A stretch of 64,000 nucleotides of DNA, taken from Lichenicoccus roseus. Lineage in GTDB: Bacteria > Pseudomonadota > Alphaproteobacteria > Acetobacterales > Acetobacteraceae. Every line of letters starts with the position of its first letter. Within the stretch, counting starts at the first letter, position 1. Of the stretch, positions 44,479 through 53,209 are shown in pieces. The stretch spans positions 992,001-1,056,000 of the forward strand of contig NZ_VCDI01000001.1 of assembly GCF_005844085.1 (NCBI RefSeq), written 5' to 3'. Position numbers and translations under genes: made by a program. The notes below the pieces were generated by a model. That model ran no database searches and was not told where the DNA came from. It saw nothing but the letters and a program-made list of their open reading frames with translations.

Positions 44479-44688
44479 ATGCTGAAGCTGAGCGCCCGCA
44501 ACCAGATCAAGGGCCGGATCACCGCAGTCACCAAGGGCCAGACCACCGGCCACGTGCATATCGATATCGGCAACGGCGTCACCGTGCACTCGTCGATCAC
44601 CAACGAGGCGATCGACGATCTCGACCTGAAGGTCGGTGACGAGGCCGTCGCGGTGATCAAGTCGTCGGACGTGATGATCGGCAAGTAG
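44479..44688 (+). CDS. molbindin (Mop/TOBE domain protein)
   Basis: A 69-residue single TOBE domain: MLKLSARNQIKGRITAVTKGQTTGHVHIDIGNGVTVHSSITNEAIDDLDLKVGDEAVAVIKSSDVMIGK in outline, with the SARNQIKG start and VAVIKSSDV end that define molybdate-binding Mop proteins. They oligomerise and store or buffer molybdate and tungstate in the cytoplasm. The ATG at 44479 has AGGAG 9 nt upstream. It is 6.5 kb from the molybdate transporter and may partner the ligand-domain-less ModE protein. Confidence 0.88.
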   Translation: MLKLSARNQIKGRITAVTKGQTTGHVHIDIGNGVTVHSSITNEAIDDLDLKVGDEAVAVIKSSDVMIGK

Positions 44689-44694
44689 GCCGCG

Positions 44695-45240
44695 TCAGCC
44701 GGCCGGGAACCTGATCCGGCCGGCAAGCTGCGCCATCAGCGCACGCAGGGTTTCCAGCACGCCGGCATCGCTGGCGTTGTCGCCCCGCAAGCTGAGCCGC
44801 GTCTGCATCATCAGGTCGGGCCGCCCCGGTCGCTCCAGCGACCAGCGGGCCTGCGCCACGGCGTTGCCGTCGCGGCTCAGCTCCAGGATATCGAGATCGA
44901 CCAGCAGGCGCTCCCGCCGGGATGACCCGAGCGTGCTGCGGGTGACCTGGAGTTCGGGATGCACCGGCTGCAGGTCGGCGACCAGCGCGTCGGTGAGCTG
45001 GTCCGAGAGCCGGCTGGCCCAGCGGCCTGTCGGACTTGCGGACAGCACGCTGCCGGCATCCCTCACCTGGATGTCGCGCGTGTCGAGATAGTCCGGAATG
45101 CGCAGGCGCGGCACTTCGAGCACGGTATCCGCCTGCACGGCCGGCAGCGTCGCGGCCGGCGGGGCGATCAGATAGAGCCTCGGTACCGGCGGGGCGCAGC
45201 CAGCCAGGAGCGCCGCCAGGAGCAGCCATCGACCCCTCAC
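44695..45240 (-). CDS. ABC transport auxiliary lipoprotein (PqiC-like)
   Basis: A 181-residue lipoprotein with lipobox LLAGC (Cys at residue 15). The mature part (RLYLIAPPAATLPAVQADTVLEVPRLRIPDYLDTRDIQVR) is of the PqiC/DUF330 family. These outer-membrane or periplasmic lipoproteins work with MCE-protein systems that move phospholipids across the periplasm. Its start overlaps the end of the MCE gene by 4 bp (ATGA), so it is the last gene of the operon. It converges on the molbindin gene. Confidence 0.85.
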   Translation of the reverse strand: MRGRWLLLAALLAGCAPPVPRLYLIAPPAATLPAVQADTVLEVPRLRIPDYLDTRDIQVRDAGSVLSASPTGRWASRLSDQLTDALVADLQPVHPELQVTRSTLGSSRRERLLVDLDILELSRDGNAVAQARWSLERPGRPDLMMQTRLSLRGDNASDAGVLETLRALMAQLAGRIRFPAG

Positions 45241-46205
45241 CGTCCGCGCCCCGTCAGCAGCAGCTGCGGGTTGCGGTCGAGATCCTCGGCCAGGCCACGC
45301 AGCGAGGACGCCGCCGCCGACAGGTCGCGCAGGCTGCTCTCGATATCCCCGCGTGGCGCCGATCGCGGCGAGGCAATCCCGTTGAGCTGAGTCAGCAACG
45401 CCTGCGCCTGTCCGACCGTGCGATTCGAGGTTTGCAGCAGCCGGCTCAGCTCGGCGCCACGCCCGGCGAGCTGCCGGTCGCCATCGTTCGTGAGCCGGTC
45501 GACCGCCTCCAGCGTACGCCCGGCCTTGACCTGCAGGTCGGCGATGGCCGCTGTCGCGGTCGCCAGCGCCACCTGCGACTGGTCGGACGTCCGGGTCAGG
45601 CTGCCGACCAGCGGCGGCAACATCTGGTCCATGTGCGTGCTCAGCGCCTGCAGCGAGACCAGCGTGCGCTCGGCATCCAGCGCCAGGTCGTGCAGCGGCA
45701 GGTTCACGATCTGGTCGCGAAGCTGCTGCAACTGGCCGGGCAGCGTCGGGATCTCGGGCAGGCCGGGCACCCGGTGGTAGAGCGTCGCCGGGGTCTCGGG
45801 CCGGAAATCGAGGTCGATCTCCGCCTGGCCGGTGACGAAGCTCTGCACGTTGAGCTGGCCACGCAGGCCGTCGGCGACCATGCGCGGCAGGCCCACCGTG
45901 CGCACGCTCTTGACGCTGGTGCCGACGGTGACCCGGTTCGGCTCGAGCTGCACGATGACCGGGATATACGCGCGCCGGCTGCCGGGATCGAACTGCACCC
46001 GGATATGGCGCACCACGCCGACGCGCACGCCGCGGAAGGTCACCGGGCTGCCGACGATCAGCCCCTGCACCGAGCCCTCGAACACCAGCACCGCGCGGGT
46101 CACCGGCTCGAACGGACGCAGCCGGCTGAACAGCACCAGCACGCCCAGGGCAAGCAGGATGCCGCCGAGCACGAAGCCGCCCACGATGGTCTGCCGGTTC
46201 ACCAT
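45237..46205 (-). CDS. MlaD-family MCE protein
   Basis: A 322-residue protein with one N-terminal membrane helix (TIVGGFVLGGILLALGVLVLF) and an MCE domain right after it (GLIVGSPVTFRGVRVGVVRHIRVQF, PVIVQLEP). A long helical C-terminus (about residues 150-310) probably forms a tunnel or coiled coil. MCE proteins form hexameric lipid channels in the periplasm, attached to an Mla-type ABC transporter. Spaced 21 bp after the ATPase gene. Confidence 0.88.
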   Translation of the reverse strand: MVNRQTIVGGFVLGGILLALGVLVLFSRLRPFEPVTRAVLVFEGSVQGLIVGSPVTFRGVRVGVVRHIRVQFDPGSRRAYIPVIVQLEPNRVTVGTSVKSVRTVGLPRMVADGLRGQLNVQSFVTGQAEIDLDFRPETPATLYHRVPGLPEIPTLPGQLQQLRDQIVNLPLHDLALDAERTLVSLQALSTHMDQMLPPLVGSLTRTSDQSQVALATATAAIADLQVKAGRTLEAVDRLTNDGDRQLAGRGAELSRLLQTSNRTVGQAQALLTQLNGIASPRSAPRGDIESSLRDLSAAASSLRGLAEDLDRNPQLLLTGRGR

Positions 46206-46226
46206 GACGCTGATCCCACCGTGGCC

Positions 46227-46991
46227 CTATCCTTCCTGCTCGAGACGCTCGCGGCGCATGAAGGCCTGCACCTGCGGGTTGATGCTGTCGTCGCGCAACG
46301 CTTTTGGAGAGCCGTGCGCGATGGCGGTGCGCGTGGTGGCATCCAGGAACACCCCGTCATCGGCGATCGCCAGCAGGCTCGGCAGCTCGTGGCTGACCAG
46401 CACGATGGTCTGGCCGAAGCCGTCGCGCAGCTGCAGGATCAGGTCGTCGAGCCGCTTCGAGGTCACCGGGTCGAGCCCGGCGGACGGCTCGTCGAAGAAC
46501 AGCACCTCCGGATCAAGCGCCAGCGCACGCGCGAGGCCGGCGCGCTTGCGCATGCCGCCGCTGAGCTCCGAGGGCGACAGCGCAGCCGCGTGCTCCATGC
46601 CGACCAGGGCGAGTTTCAGCCGCACCAGGCTGTCGATGGCGGCGTTGTCGAGCCGGGTGAACATGCGCAGCGGCAGCGCCACGTTCTCCGCCACCGACAG
46701 CGAACTCCAGAGCGCGCCGTTCTGGAACAGCACGCCGAAGCGCCGGCCGATCGCCTCGCGCTGCGCCGCATCGCCCGCCCAGTAATCCTCGCCGCCGACC
46801 AGCACGCGCCCGGCCGCCGGCCGCAGCAGGCCGACCAGCGAACGCAGCACCGTGCTCTTGCCGCAGCCGCTGCCGCCCATCACCGCAAATATGCTGCCGC
46901 GCCGGACGCTGAACCCGAGATCGCGCTGGATCACCCTGGTGCCGTACGCGAGTTCGAGGCCCTGCACTTCGAGGATGGTGTCCGCCGCCAC
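46227..46991 (-). CDS. Mla-type lipid transport ATPase
   Basis: A 254-residue ATPase from a GTG start. Walker A GGSGCGKSTVLRSL (about residue 38), Q-loop GVLFQNGALWSSLSVAENVALPL, signature LSGGMRKRAGLARALA (the LSGGMxKR form typical of MlaF) and Walker B VLFFDEPSAGLDPV are all present. It energises lipid transfer by the MlaE-type permease. The GTG at 46991 follows the permease stop by 4 bp with GAGGGC as ribosome-binding site; the longer frame to 47096 would overlap the permease gene and has no similarity. Confidence 0.9.
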   Translation of the reverse strand: MAADTILEVQGLELAYGTRVIQRDLGFSVRRGSIFAVMGGSGCGKSTVLRSLVGLLRPAAGRVLVGGEDYWAGDAAQREAIGRRFGVLFQNGALWSSLSVAENVALPLRMFTRLDNAAIDSLVRLKLALVGMEHAAALSPSELSGGMRKRAGLARALALDPEVLFFDEPSAGLDPVTSKRLDDLILQLRDGFGQTIVLVSHELPSLLAIADDGVFLDATTRTAIAHGSPKALRDDSINPQVQAFMRRERLEQEG

Positions 46992-46995
46992 GCCC

Positions 46996-48153
46996 TCAGC
47001 GCCCGACCGCGTTGGCGACGACCGCGAACACCGCATCGAGCGCGATGGTGCCGACGATGCCGACCACCACCGCCGAGGTCGCGGCACTGCCGACATCGGC
47101 GGCGCTGCGGCCCGCCTTCATGCCGATCCGGCAGCTGGTCACCGCGATCATCAGCCCGAAGGCGAAGCTCTTCAGCAGCCCGAAGCCGAACTCGCCGACC
47201 GGCAGCGACATGCGCGTCTGCTGGATGTAGGCGAGCGGGGTGATGTCGAGCATCGCGATCGCCACCACGAAACCGCCGGCGATGCCGACCACGCAGCCAT
47301 AGAGATACAGCACCGGCATCATCGCGGTCAGCGACAGCACCGCCGGCAGCACGATGTAGTCGGTGGCGGGAATGCCGGTGGCGGCGAGCGCGTCGAGTTC
47401 CTCGTTGCCCTGCATGGTGGCGATGCGCGCGGCATACGCGCCGCCGGTGCGTCCGGCCATGATGATGGCGGTCATCACCGGCACCATCTCGCGCACCAGG
47501 GCAAGCCCGACCAGGTTGGCGACGAAGCTGTCGGCCGCGAGCCGGCGCAGCTGCACCACGCCGACGAAGGCGAGGATGGCGCCGACCAGCACATTGACCA
47601 CGGTGATGATGAGCAGCGCCGACGGCCCGGCATCGTAGAGATTATCGAGCAGGTCGATCCCACGCATGCGGGCGCGACCCAGGCTGGCGGCGCCGGCGCG
47701 CAGTGTGAGGCCGCCGAGCAGGGAGCTGAGCTCGCCGGTGTTGTTCAGCGCACCGGTCAACGCCGTGGTTGTCGCCCCGCCAAGCCGGGCCAGCAGTCCC
47801 GGCCCGCGACGTGGCGGCAGCGGCGCCGGCCTGCTGTCGTCGAGCAGGGAGAGCAGCCGGCGGCTGGCATCCGGGAGCCCGCTCTCGTCGAAGCCGATGC
47901 CGCGCCCGGCGGCAAGCCGGCGCAGCTGCCACAGGAAATCGATCAGGGCGCTATCCCAGCGACCGAGCCGGGTCGCATCGAAGCCGATGCTGGCTGGCGT
48001 CGCGCGGTCCGCCCCGGTTCCATGCTCGGGCAACATCGCCTCGGCAGGGCGCGGCGTATCGCCGGACCGGCCGATCCACGCGCCGGACAGCAGCAGGGTC
48101 GCATGCGCGCCGTCCTGCCGCAGCGTGACCTTGGGAGAATTGGCCTCGCTCAC
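46996..48153 (-). CDS. MlaE-type lipid transport permease with N-terminal STAS-like domain
   Basis: A 385-residue protein from a GTG start. The first 110 or so residues (LRQDGAHATLLLSGAWIG ... SALIDFLWQLRRLAAGRGIGFDESG) look like a STAS domain, the job done by separate MlaB in E. coli. The rest is a MlaE permease with five or six helices, including LVREMVPVMTAIIMAGRTGGAYAARIATM and the EELDALAATGIPATDYIVLP segment. GTG 48153 lies 10 bp after the transhydrogenase stop; a longer frame to 48333 overlaps that gene. Confidence 0.87.
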   Translation of the reverse strand: MSEANSPKVTLRQDGAHATLLLSGAWIGRSGDTPRPAEAMLPEHGTGADRATPASIGFDATRLGRWDSALIDFLWQLRRLAAGRGIGFDESGLPDASRRLLSLLDDSRPAPLPPRRGPGLLARLGGATTTALTGALNNTGELSSLLGGLTLRAGAASLGRARMRGIDLLDNLYDAGPSALLIITVVNVLVGAILAFVGVVQLRRLAADSFVANLVGLALVREMVPVMTAIIMAGRTGGAYAARIATMQGNEELDALAATGIPATDYIVLPAVLSLTAMMPVLYLYGCVVGIAGGFVVAIAMLDITPLAYIQQTRMSLPVGEFGFGLLKSFAFGLMIAVTSCRIGMKAGRSAADVGSAATSAVVVGIVGTIALDAVFAVVANAVGR

Positions 48154-48163
48154 GCCGCCGCCG

Positions 48164-49576
48164 TCACACCATGCGGTTGTAGGCGTCGAGGGCCGCGATC
48201 TTGTATGCCTCCGCCAGGGTCGGATAGTTGAAGGTGTTCTCGATGAAGTAGTCGATGGTGCCGTGCAGGTTGAGCACCGCCTGTCCGATGTGCACCAGCT
48301 CCGTGGCCCCCTCGCCGATGATGTGCACGCCAAGCAGGCGGCGGTCGTCGGTGGCGAAGATCATCTTCATCATGCCGCCGCGCAACCCCATGATGTGCCC
48401 GCGCGAGGTCTCGCGCAGCCGCGCGATGCCGCATTCGTACGGGATCCGCTTGGCACGCACCTCCTCCTCGGTCATGCCGATGGTGGAGATCTCCGGCACC
48501 GCATAGATGCCGTACGGGAAGAAGCGCGGCGCCGGCGGCATGCGCTGCCCGAAGGCGTGGCAGGCGGCGATGCGGCCCTGCTCCAGCGACGTCGACGCCA
48601 GGCTCGGGAAGCCGATCGCATCGCCGGCGGCGTAGATGTGCGACACCTCGGTCTGCAGCGTGTCCGGATCGACGGCGATGCGCCCCCGGTTGTCGACCTT
48701 GACGCCCAGCACCTCCAGCCCGAGTCCCCCGACGGAGACCTGCCGCCCGGCGCAGTGCATCAGCATCTCCGAGCGCACCACCCGGCCGCCATCGAGCCGG
48801 ACCACGACGCGCTCGTCCTCGATGGCGATGTCGTCCACCTTCGAGCCGAGGCGCAGCGCCACCCCGCGGTCGCGCAGCTCGTGGGTCAGCTCGTCGATGA
48901 TCTCGCGGTCGATGAAGTCGAGGAAGGTGTCGCGCGCCTCGACCAGCGTCACCTTGACGTCCAGCGCGCTGAAGATGGTGGCGTACTCCACCCCGATCAC
49001 CCCGGCGCCGATCACCGTCAGGCTGCGCGGCACGTGGTCCAGGTTGATGATCTCGTCGCTGTCCAGCACGGTGCGGCCGTTGAACGGCACCCCGTCCGGA
49101 CGGCGCGGCTGGGTGCCGACCGCGATGAGCACCTTTTCCGCGGTCACCTGCCGCGTCTCGCCGGCCGCCATCGCGACCTCGATGGTGTGCGGCCCGACGA
49201 AGCGACCGGCGCCGTGCAGGATCTTGACGCCGTTGCGGTTGAACTGGTGCTCGAGCCCGTCCACCTCGAACTCGAGCGTCTTGCCGAGGCGCTCGGTCAG
49301 GTCGGCGGCGCCGATCACCCCGCGCGCCCGAAACGCCGAGCCGTAGAAGCCGCGCTCGCGAAAGCCGGTCAGGTTCAGCACCGTCTCGCGCAGCGTCTTG
49401 GACGGGATGGTGCCGGTATGCACGCACACCCCGCCGACCCGCTTGTCGCGCTCGACCACCAGCACCGACCGGCCCAGCTTGGCCGCCTGCACCGCCGCGC
49501 GACGGCCGGCCGGCCCGCTGCCGATGACCACGAAGTCGTACTGGTCGCTGGCTGGCACGTTCATATCCATCGGCAT
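48164..49576 (-). CDS. sthA: Si-specific NAD(P)+ transhydrogenase (soluble)
   Basis: A 470-residue flavoprotein related to lipoamide dehydrogenase. It moves reducing power between NADPH and NADH in the cytoplasm. The FAD motif GSGPAGRRAAVQAAKLG is at about residues 17-33. At the site of the redox disulfide the sequence is GGVCVHTGTIPSKTLRE: only one Cys remains and the second is Thr, the hallmark of SthA. A second Rossmann motif is in VIGAGVIGVEYATI. It lies between the 2-oxoglutarate oxygenase and Mla genes on the same strand. Confidence 0.92.
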   Translation of the reverse strand: MPMDMNVPASDQYDFVVIGSGPAGRRAAVQAAKLGRSVLVVERDKRVGGVCVHTGTIPSKTLRETVLNLTGFRERGFYGSAFRARGVIGAADLTERLGKTLEFEVDGLEHQFNRNGVKILHGAGRFVGPHTIEVAMAAGETRQVTAEKVLIAVGTQPRRPDGVPFNGRTVLDSDEIINLDHVPRSLTVIGAGVIGVEYATIFSALDVKVTLVEARDTFLDFIDREIIDELTHELRDRGVALRLGSKVDDIAIEDERVVVRLDGGRVVRSEMLMHCAGRQVSVGGLGLEVLGVKVDNRGRIAVDPDTLQTEVSHIYAAGDAIGFPSLASTSLEQGRIAACHAFGQRMPPAPRFFPYGIYAVPEISTIGMTEEEVRAKRIPYECGIARLRETSRGHIMGLRGGMMKMIFATDDRRLLGVHIIGEGATELVHIGQAVLNLHGTIDYFIENTFNYPTLAEAYKIAALDAYNRMV

Positions 49577-49595
49577 GGTTTCCTGTCGGGAACGG

Positions 49596-50531
49596 CTAGT
49601 TCAGGCGGATTTCGCGCAGGCGCTGCATCAGGTACTCCTGCGCGGTGATCGGCTCGGGGTAGTGATCGTCCCCCGCGCCGATGCAGCCGGGCAGCGTCCG
49701 GATCTCGTATTCCATGTTCGGGGCCAGGAAGAACGGCATCGAGTAGCGGCTGACGCTGGCCGCCTCCCCGGTCGGGTTGACCACCCGGTGGGTTGTGGAG
49801 GGATACACCCTATTGGTAAGTCGTTGCAGCATATCACCGACATTGACCACCAGCGTGCCGGGTGCCGCCTCGATCGGCAGCCAGCGCCCTTCGCGGGTCA
49901 GCACCTCCAGCCCCGAGGCGGTGGCGCCGACCAGCAGGGTGATCAGGCTGATATCCTCGTGCGCCTCGGCGCGTACCGCCGGCAGGTCGCGCACGTCCAC
50001 CGGCGGGTAGTGCAGCGCGCGCAGGATCGAGTTGCCGTGGTCGGTGACGGTGGCGAAGAAGCCCTCCGACAGGCCGAGATCGGTGGCGATGGCGGCCAGC
50101 ACGCGGTCGCCGGCCTGCTGCATGGCGCGATACAGGGCGAGCGCGTTGTCGCGGAACGACGGCACCTCGGCGGGCCAGACGTTGGGCTTCAGCACCGCAT
50201 CGTCCGGCGGCGCCTCGTCGCGGCCGACATGGAAGAACTCCTTGAGATCCGGCACCGTGCTGGTCCTGGCGGTCTCGACCTTGAAGCCGACATAGCCGCG
50301 CCCGGTCTGCGGCTGCGCGTAGGCGCGCTTGGCGGCATCGGGCAGTGCGAAGAAGCGGCGGAAATCGTCGTACGCGGCGTCGATGCGATCGGGCGGGATG
50401 CCGTGGTGGCTGAAGCAGCAGAAGCCGTAGCGCCGGTAGGCCGCCCCGACATCGGCCACGAACGCCGCCCGGTCGTCCTCGAACCGGCGCATGTCGAGCG
50501 TCGGCACCCGCTCGTTCGTCAGCACGGTCAC
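49596..50531 (-). CDS. 2-oxoglutarate/Fe(II) oxygenase (isopenicillin-N-synthase-like)
   Basis: A 311-residue protein. An N-terminal DIOX_N region (VPTLDMRRFEDDRAAFVADVGAAYRRYGFCCFSHHGI) is followed by the double-stranded beta-helix core with iron ligands H-x-D in EAHEDISLITLL and a later His in YPSTTHRVVNP, and the oxoglutarate-binding R-x-S in SRYSMPFF. It resembles the broad bacterial group annotated as isopenicillin N synthase family; the substrate is unknown. The GTG at 50531 overlaps the NUDIX stop by 4 bp (GTGA), so the two are translationally coupled. Confidence 0.82.
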   Translation of the reverse strand: MTVLTNERVPTLDMRRFEDDRAAFVADVGAAYRRYGFCCFSHHGIPPDRIDAAYDDFRRFFALPDAAKRAYAQPQTGRGYVGFKVETARTSTVPDLKEFFHVGRDEAPPDDAVLKPNVWPAEVPSFRDNALALYRAMQQAGDRVLAAIATDLGLSEGFFATVTDHGNSILRALHYPPVDVRDLPAVRAEAHEDISLITLLVGATASGLEVLTREGRWLPIEAAPGTLVVNVGDMLQRLTNRVYPSTTHRVVNPTGEAASVSRYSMPFFLAPNMEYEIRTLPGCIGAGDDHYPEPITAQEYLMQRLREIRLN

Positions 50532-51082
50532 AGCATTCCCTTCAGCCGCAGCATTCCGATGGCGGCGATCGACACCATGCAAGCGATGCGCCCGTCGCAT
50601 ATCATCGCCTCGACCTCGGCGAGCGGGATGCGCCGCGTGACCATGTCCTGCTCGGTCGCCTCGCGCTCGGCCTCCTGCTGCACCAGGCCGGTCGCCAGGA
50701 ACACGTGCCCCTTCTGGTTGGAGTAGCCGGCGCCCTGGAACAGCGTCCCGGCATGGCGCATCGAGGCCGCCACCAGGCCGGTCTCCTCGCGCAGCTCGCC
50801 GGCGGCGATCGTTTCCGGCGTGGCGTCCGGCCGCTCCTCCCACATGCCCATCGGCAGCTCCCACAGGCGCCGGCGCACCGGATAGCGGTACTGCTCCACC
50901 ATGGCGAGCCAGGGCACGCCGGCGTCGTCGCCGATCGCCGCGACCGCCACGAAGTCGTTGCGCTCCACCACGCCATACAGCCCGTCCGAGCCGTCCGGCC
51001 GCCGGATGATGTCCTCGCGCAACCGCAGCCAGCGGTTCTCGTAGGCGATCCGGCTGGACAGGGTGACGATCTCACTCTCCAT
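50528..51082 (-). CDS. NUDIX hydrolase (ADP-ribose/ADP-sugar pyrophosphatase-like)
   Basis: A 184-residue NUDIX protein. The NUDIX box is in TIAAGELREETGLVAASMRHAG (REExGL core with catalytic Glu residues). The flanking sequence (IAYENRWLRLREDII at the start, VEQYRYPVRRRLWELPMG before the box) is typical of ADP-ribose pyrophosphatases. The ATG at 51082 has AGGAG 6 nt upstream, a convincing start. First gene of a likely minus-strand run through the oxygenase, sthA and the Mla genes. Confidence 0.87.
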   Translation of the reverse strand: MESEIVTLSSRIAYENRWLRLREDIIRRPDGSDGLYGVVERNDFVAVAAIGDDAGVPWLAMVEQYRYPVRRRLWELPMGMWEERPDATPETIAAGELREETGLVAASMRHAGTLFQGAGYSNQKGHVFLATGLVQQEAEREATEQDMVTRRIPLAEVEAMICDGRIACMVSIAAIGMLRLKGML

Positions 51083-51084
51083 AC

Positions 51085-52416
51085 TTGCTCCTGCCACACT
51101 CGCTGCCAGAGGAAGACCCGCTGTCCCCCACCCTGCCGACTTCGGCGCCGCTTGTCCGCACGCTTCGTACGCTCGGCTCCAGCCCATCCGGCCGGATCAT
51201 CGGCACCGTCGTCCTCACCATGCTCTGCTACACCACCATCGGCCTGCCGCTCGCGGTCATTCCAGGCTTCGTGCGCGACAGCCTGGGCTACGACGTGGTG
51301 GTCGCCGGGCTGGCGGTGTCGGTGCAGTATCTGGCCACCTTCGCGACCAGGCCGTTCGGCGGCCGGCTGACCGACACGCGCGGCCCGAAGCTGTCGGTGC
51401 TGCTCGGGCTCGCCGGCTGCATCGCCAGCGGGCTGCTGATGCTGGCGACCGGCCTGCTCGCACACGCGCTGCCCGCCAGTCCCGGCATCGCGCTCGCCGC
51501 GCTGTTCGCCAGCCGCCTGCTGCTGGGGCTGTCGGAGAGCCTGGTCGGCACCGGCTGCATCATGTGGGCGATCGGGCAGGTCGGCGCCGGCCGCACCGCG
51601 CAGATCATCTCGTGGAACGGCATCGCCTCCTATGGCGGCATCGCGCTGGGAGCACCGCTCGGCGTGGCGCTGAGCGGCGACGGCAGGATCGGTTTCGCCA
51701 TGCTCGGCCTGGTGCCGGTGGCGCTCGGACTTCTCGGCCTGCTGATCGCGGTGCCGAAGCGGGGCCTGGTGCCGCATCCCTCGAAGCGCATCCCGTTCCT
51801 GTCCATTCTCTCGCGGGTACTGCCGCAGGGCACGGCGCTGGCACTGAGTTCGATCGGTTTCGGGGTGATCGCCGCCTTCATCACCCTGTTCTATGCGGCT
51901 CACGGCTGGCCGGCCGGCGGCCTTGGCGGTGCCGCCAGCGCGCTGTCGGCGTTCGGGCTCAGCTTCATCGCCGCCCGGCTGCTGTTCGCCGGCCGCATCG
52001 CCCGCCCGGAGCTCCGGATCGGCGGCGGCTACCCGGTTGCCATGGTCTCGCTCGCCGTCGAGGCGTGCGGCCTGCTGGTCCTCTGGCTGGCCCCCGGCAG
52101 TCTCGTCGCGCTGTGCGGCGCCATCCTCACCGGCCTGGGCTTCGCGCTGGTGTTCCCGGCGCTGGGCGTGGAGGCCGTGAAACGTGTCGGCGTCGACAAT
52201 CGTGGCGCGGCGATCGGTGCCTACACCGTGTTCCTCGACATCTCGCTGGGACTGTCCGGGCCGTTGCTCGGCCTGATCGCCAACCATGCCGGCTATGCGA
52301 CGCTGTTCCTCGTCGCCGCCCTGTGCTGCGTGGCGGCACTGGCGCTGACCGCCGGCCTGCACAGCGCCGCGCCATCATCCAACGAGCATTCGACGGCAAA
52401 TTCACCATCCTGCTAA
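51085..52416 (+). CDS. MFS transporter
   Basis: Up to 443 residues with twelve predicted helices. The loop 2-3 motif GGRLTDTRGPKLSVLLGLAGC (GxLaDrxGrkxxl type) and LIAARLLFAGRIARPELRIGGG in the second half are standard MFS features; it resembles the YfcJ/YhhS-type drug or sugar efflux group. The start is unusual: a TTG at 51085 has no ribosome-binding site and lies only 2 bp from the divergent NUDIX start. A CTG at 51121, in frame, has AGAGGA 7 nt upstream and may be the true start. Confidence 0.82.
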   Translation: MLLPHSLPEEDPLSPTLPTSAPLVRTLRTLGSSPSGRIIGTVVLTMLCYTTIGLPLAVIPGFVRDSLGYDVVVAGLAVSVQYLATFATRPFGGRLTDTRGPKLSVLLGLAGCIASGLLMLATGLLAHALPASPGIALAALFASRLLLGLSESLVGTGCIMWAIGQVGAGRTAQIISWNGIASYGGIALGAPLGVALSGDGRIGFAMLGLVPVALGLLGLLIAVPKRGLVPHPSKRIPFLSILSRVLPQGTALALSSIGFGVIAAFITLFYAAHGWPAGGLGGAASALSAFGLSFIAARLLFAGRIARPELRIGGGYPVAMVSLAVEACGLLVLWLAPGSLVALCGAILTGLGFALVFPALGVEAVKRVGVDNRGAAIGAYTVFLDISLGLSGPLLGLIANHAGYATLFLVAALCCVAALALTAGLHSAAPSSNEHSTANSPSC

Positions 52417-52460
52417 AGCTTGCCGACCGCGCAGCCGAACCAGCAGGAGCCGCCTCGCCG

Positions 52461-53132
52461 ATGCCGTCCCACGCGTCTTCCGACCTCGGCCTGGCCGATC
52501 CCGTGCTGGAGGCGGCCGCCCCCGGCCTCGCGGTCGACCCAGGCCTCGCGGTTGCCCCAGGCCTTGCGGTCGCCGTCTTCTGCGGCTCGCGTTTCGGCAA
52601 CCGGCCGGCTTATCTGGAGGCTGCGAGCGAGGCCGGCGCCGGGCTGGCACGCGCCGGCATCCGGCTGATCTATGGCGGCGGCCGGGTCGGCCTGATGGGC
52701 GCGCTGGCGGATGCCGCGATCGAGGCCGGCGGCGCGGTCAGCGGCATCATCCCGGACTTCCTGTCCACCCGCGAGGTGATGCACGACCGCGTCACCGACC
52801 TCACGGTCACAGACTCCATGCACAGCCGCAAAGCCGGCATGTTCGCCCAGGCGGACGCCTACCTGGTGCTGCCAGGCGGCCTCGGCACCTTCGACGAGAC
52901 CATCGAGATCATCACCTGGAAGCAGTTGCGGCTGCACGACAAGCCGATCCTGATCGCCGATATCGATGGCTGGGCGGCGCCGCTGCTGGCGACCCTGGAG
53001 GCTGCGATCGAGGACGGCTTCGCCGATCCGTCGGCGCGCCGGCTGTTCGAGGTTGTGCCGGACGTCGGGGCGGCGCTGGCCCGCGTCGCCACCCTGACGC
53101 CGCAGGCCCAGCCCTCTGCCGCCCGCCTCTAG
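52461..53132 (+). CDS. LOG-family nucleoside-monophosphate phosphoribohydrolase
   Basis: A 223-residue protein. The LOG fold shows VAVFCGSRFGNRPAYLEAA, IYGGGRVGLMGALADAAIEAGG, the active-site segment MHSRKAGMFAQADAYLVLPGGLGTFDE (PGGxGTxxE) and ITWKQLRLHDKPI. Enzymes of this type hydrolyse cytokinin riboside monophosphate or related nucleotides to base and ribose phosphate. The N-terminus carries a 6-residue PGLAV(D/A) unit three times over (52521-52574), absent from the core family. Starts 44 bp after the MFS gene on the same strand. Confidence 0.85.
   Translation: MPSHASSDLGLADPVLEAAAPGLAVDPGLAVAPGLAVAVFCGSRFGNRPAYLEAASEAGAGLARAGIRLIYGGGRVGLMGALADAAIEAGGAVSGIIPDFLSTREVMHDRVTDLTVTDSMHSRKAGMFAQADAYLVLPGGLGTFDETIEIITWKQLRLHDKPILIADIDGWAAPLLATLEAAIEDGFADPSARRLFEVVPDVGAALARVATLTPQAQPSAARL
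52521..52574 (+). repeat. three tandem 18-bp repeats in the LOG gene
   Basis: Three near-identical in-frame units (CCNGGCCTCGCGGTCGNC type) encode PGLAVD, PGLAVA, PGLAVA. The few differences are mostly synonymous, indicating recent duplication or slippage at the start of the coding sequence. Confidence 0.8.
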
Positions 53133-53209
53133 CACCGGGAGCGGCTTTGGCATCAGGGCGCGGGTGGCGTCTTGCGGGGTCGGGGCACCGCCTGTATAGG
53201 GCGCTCCAC

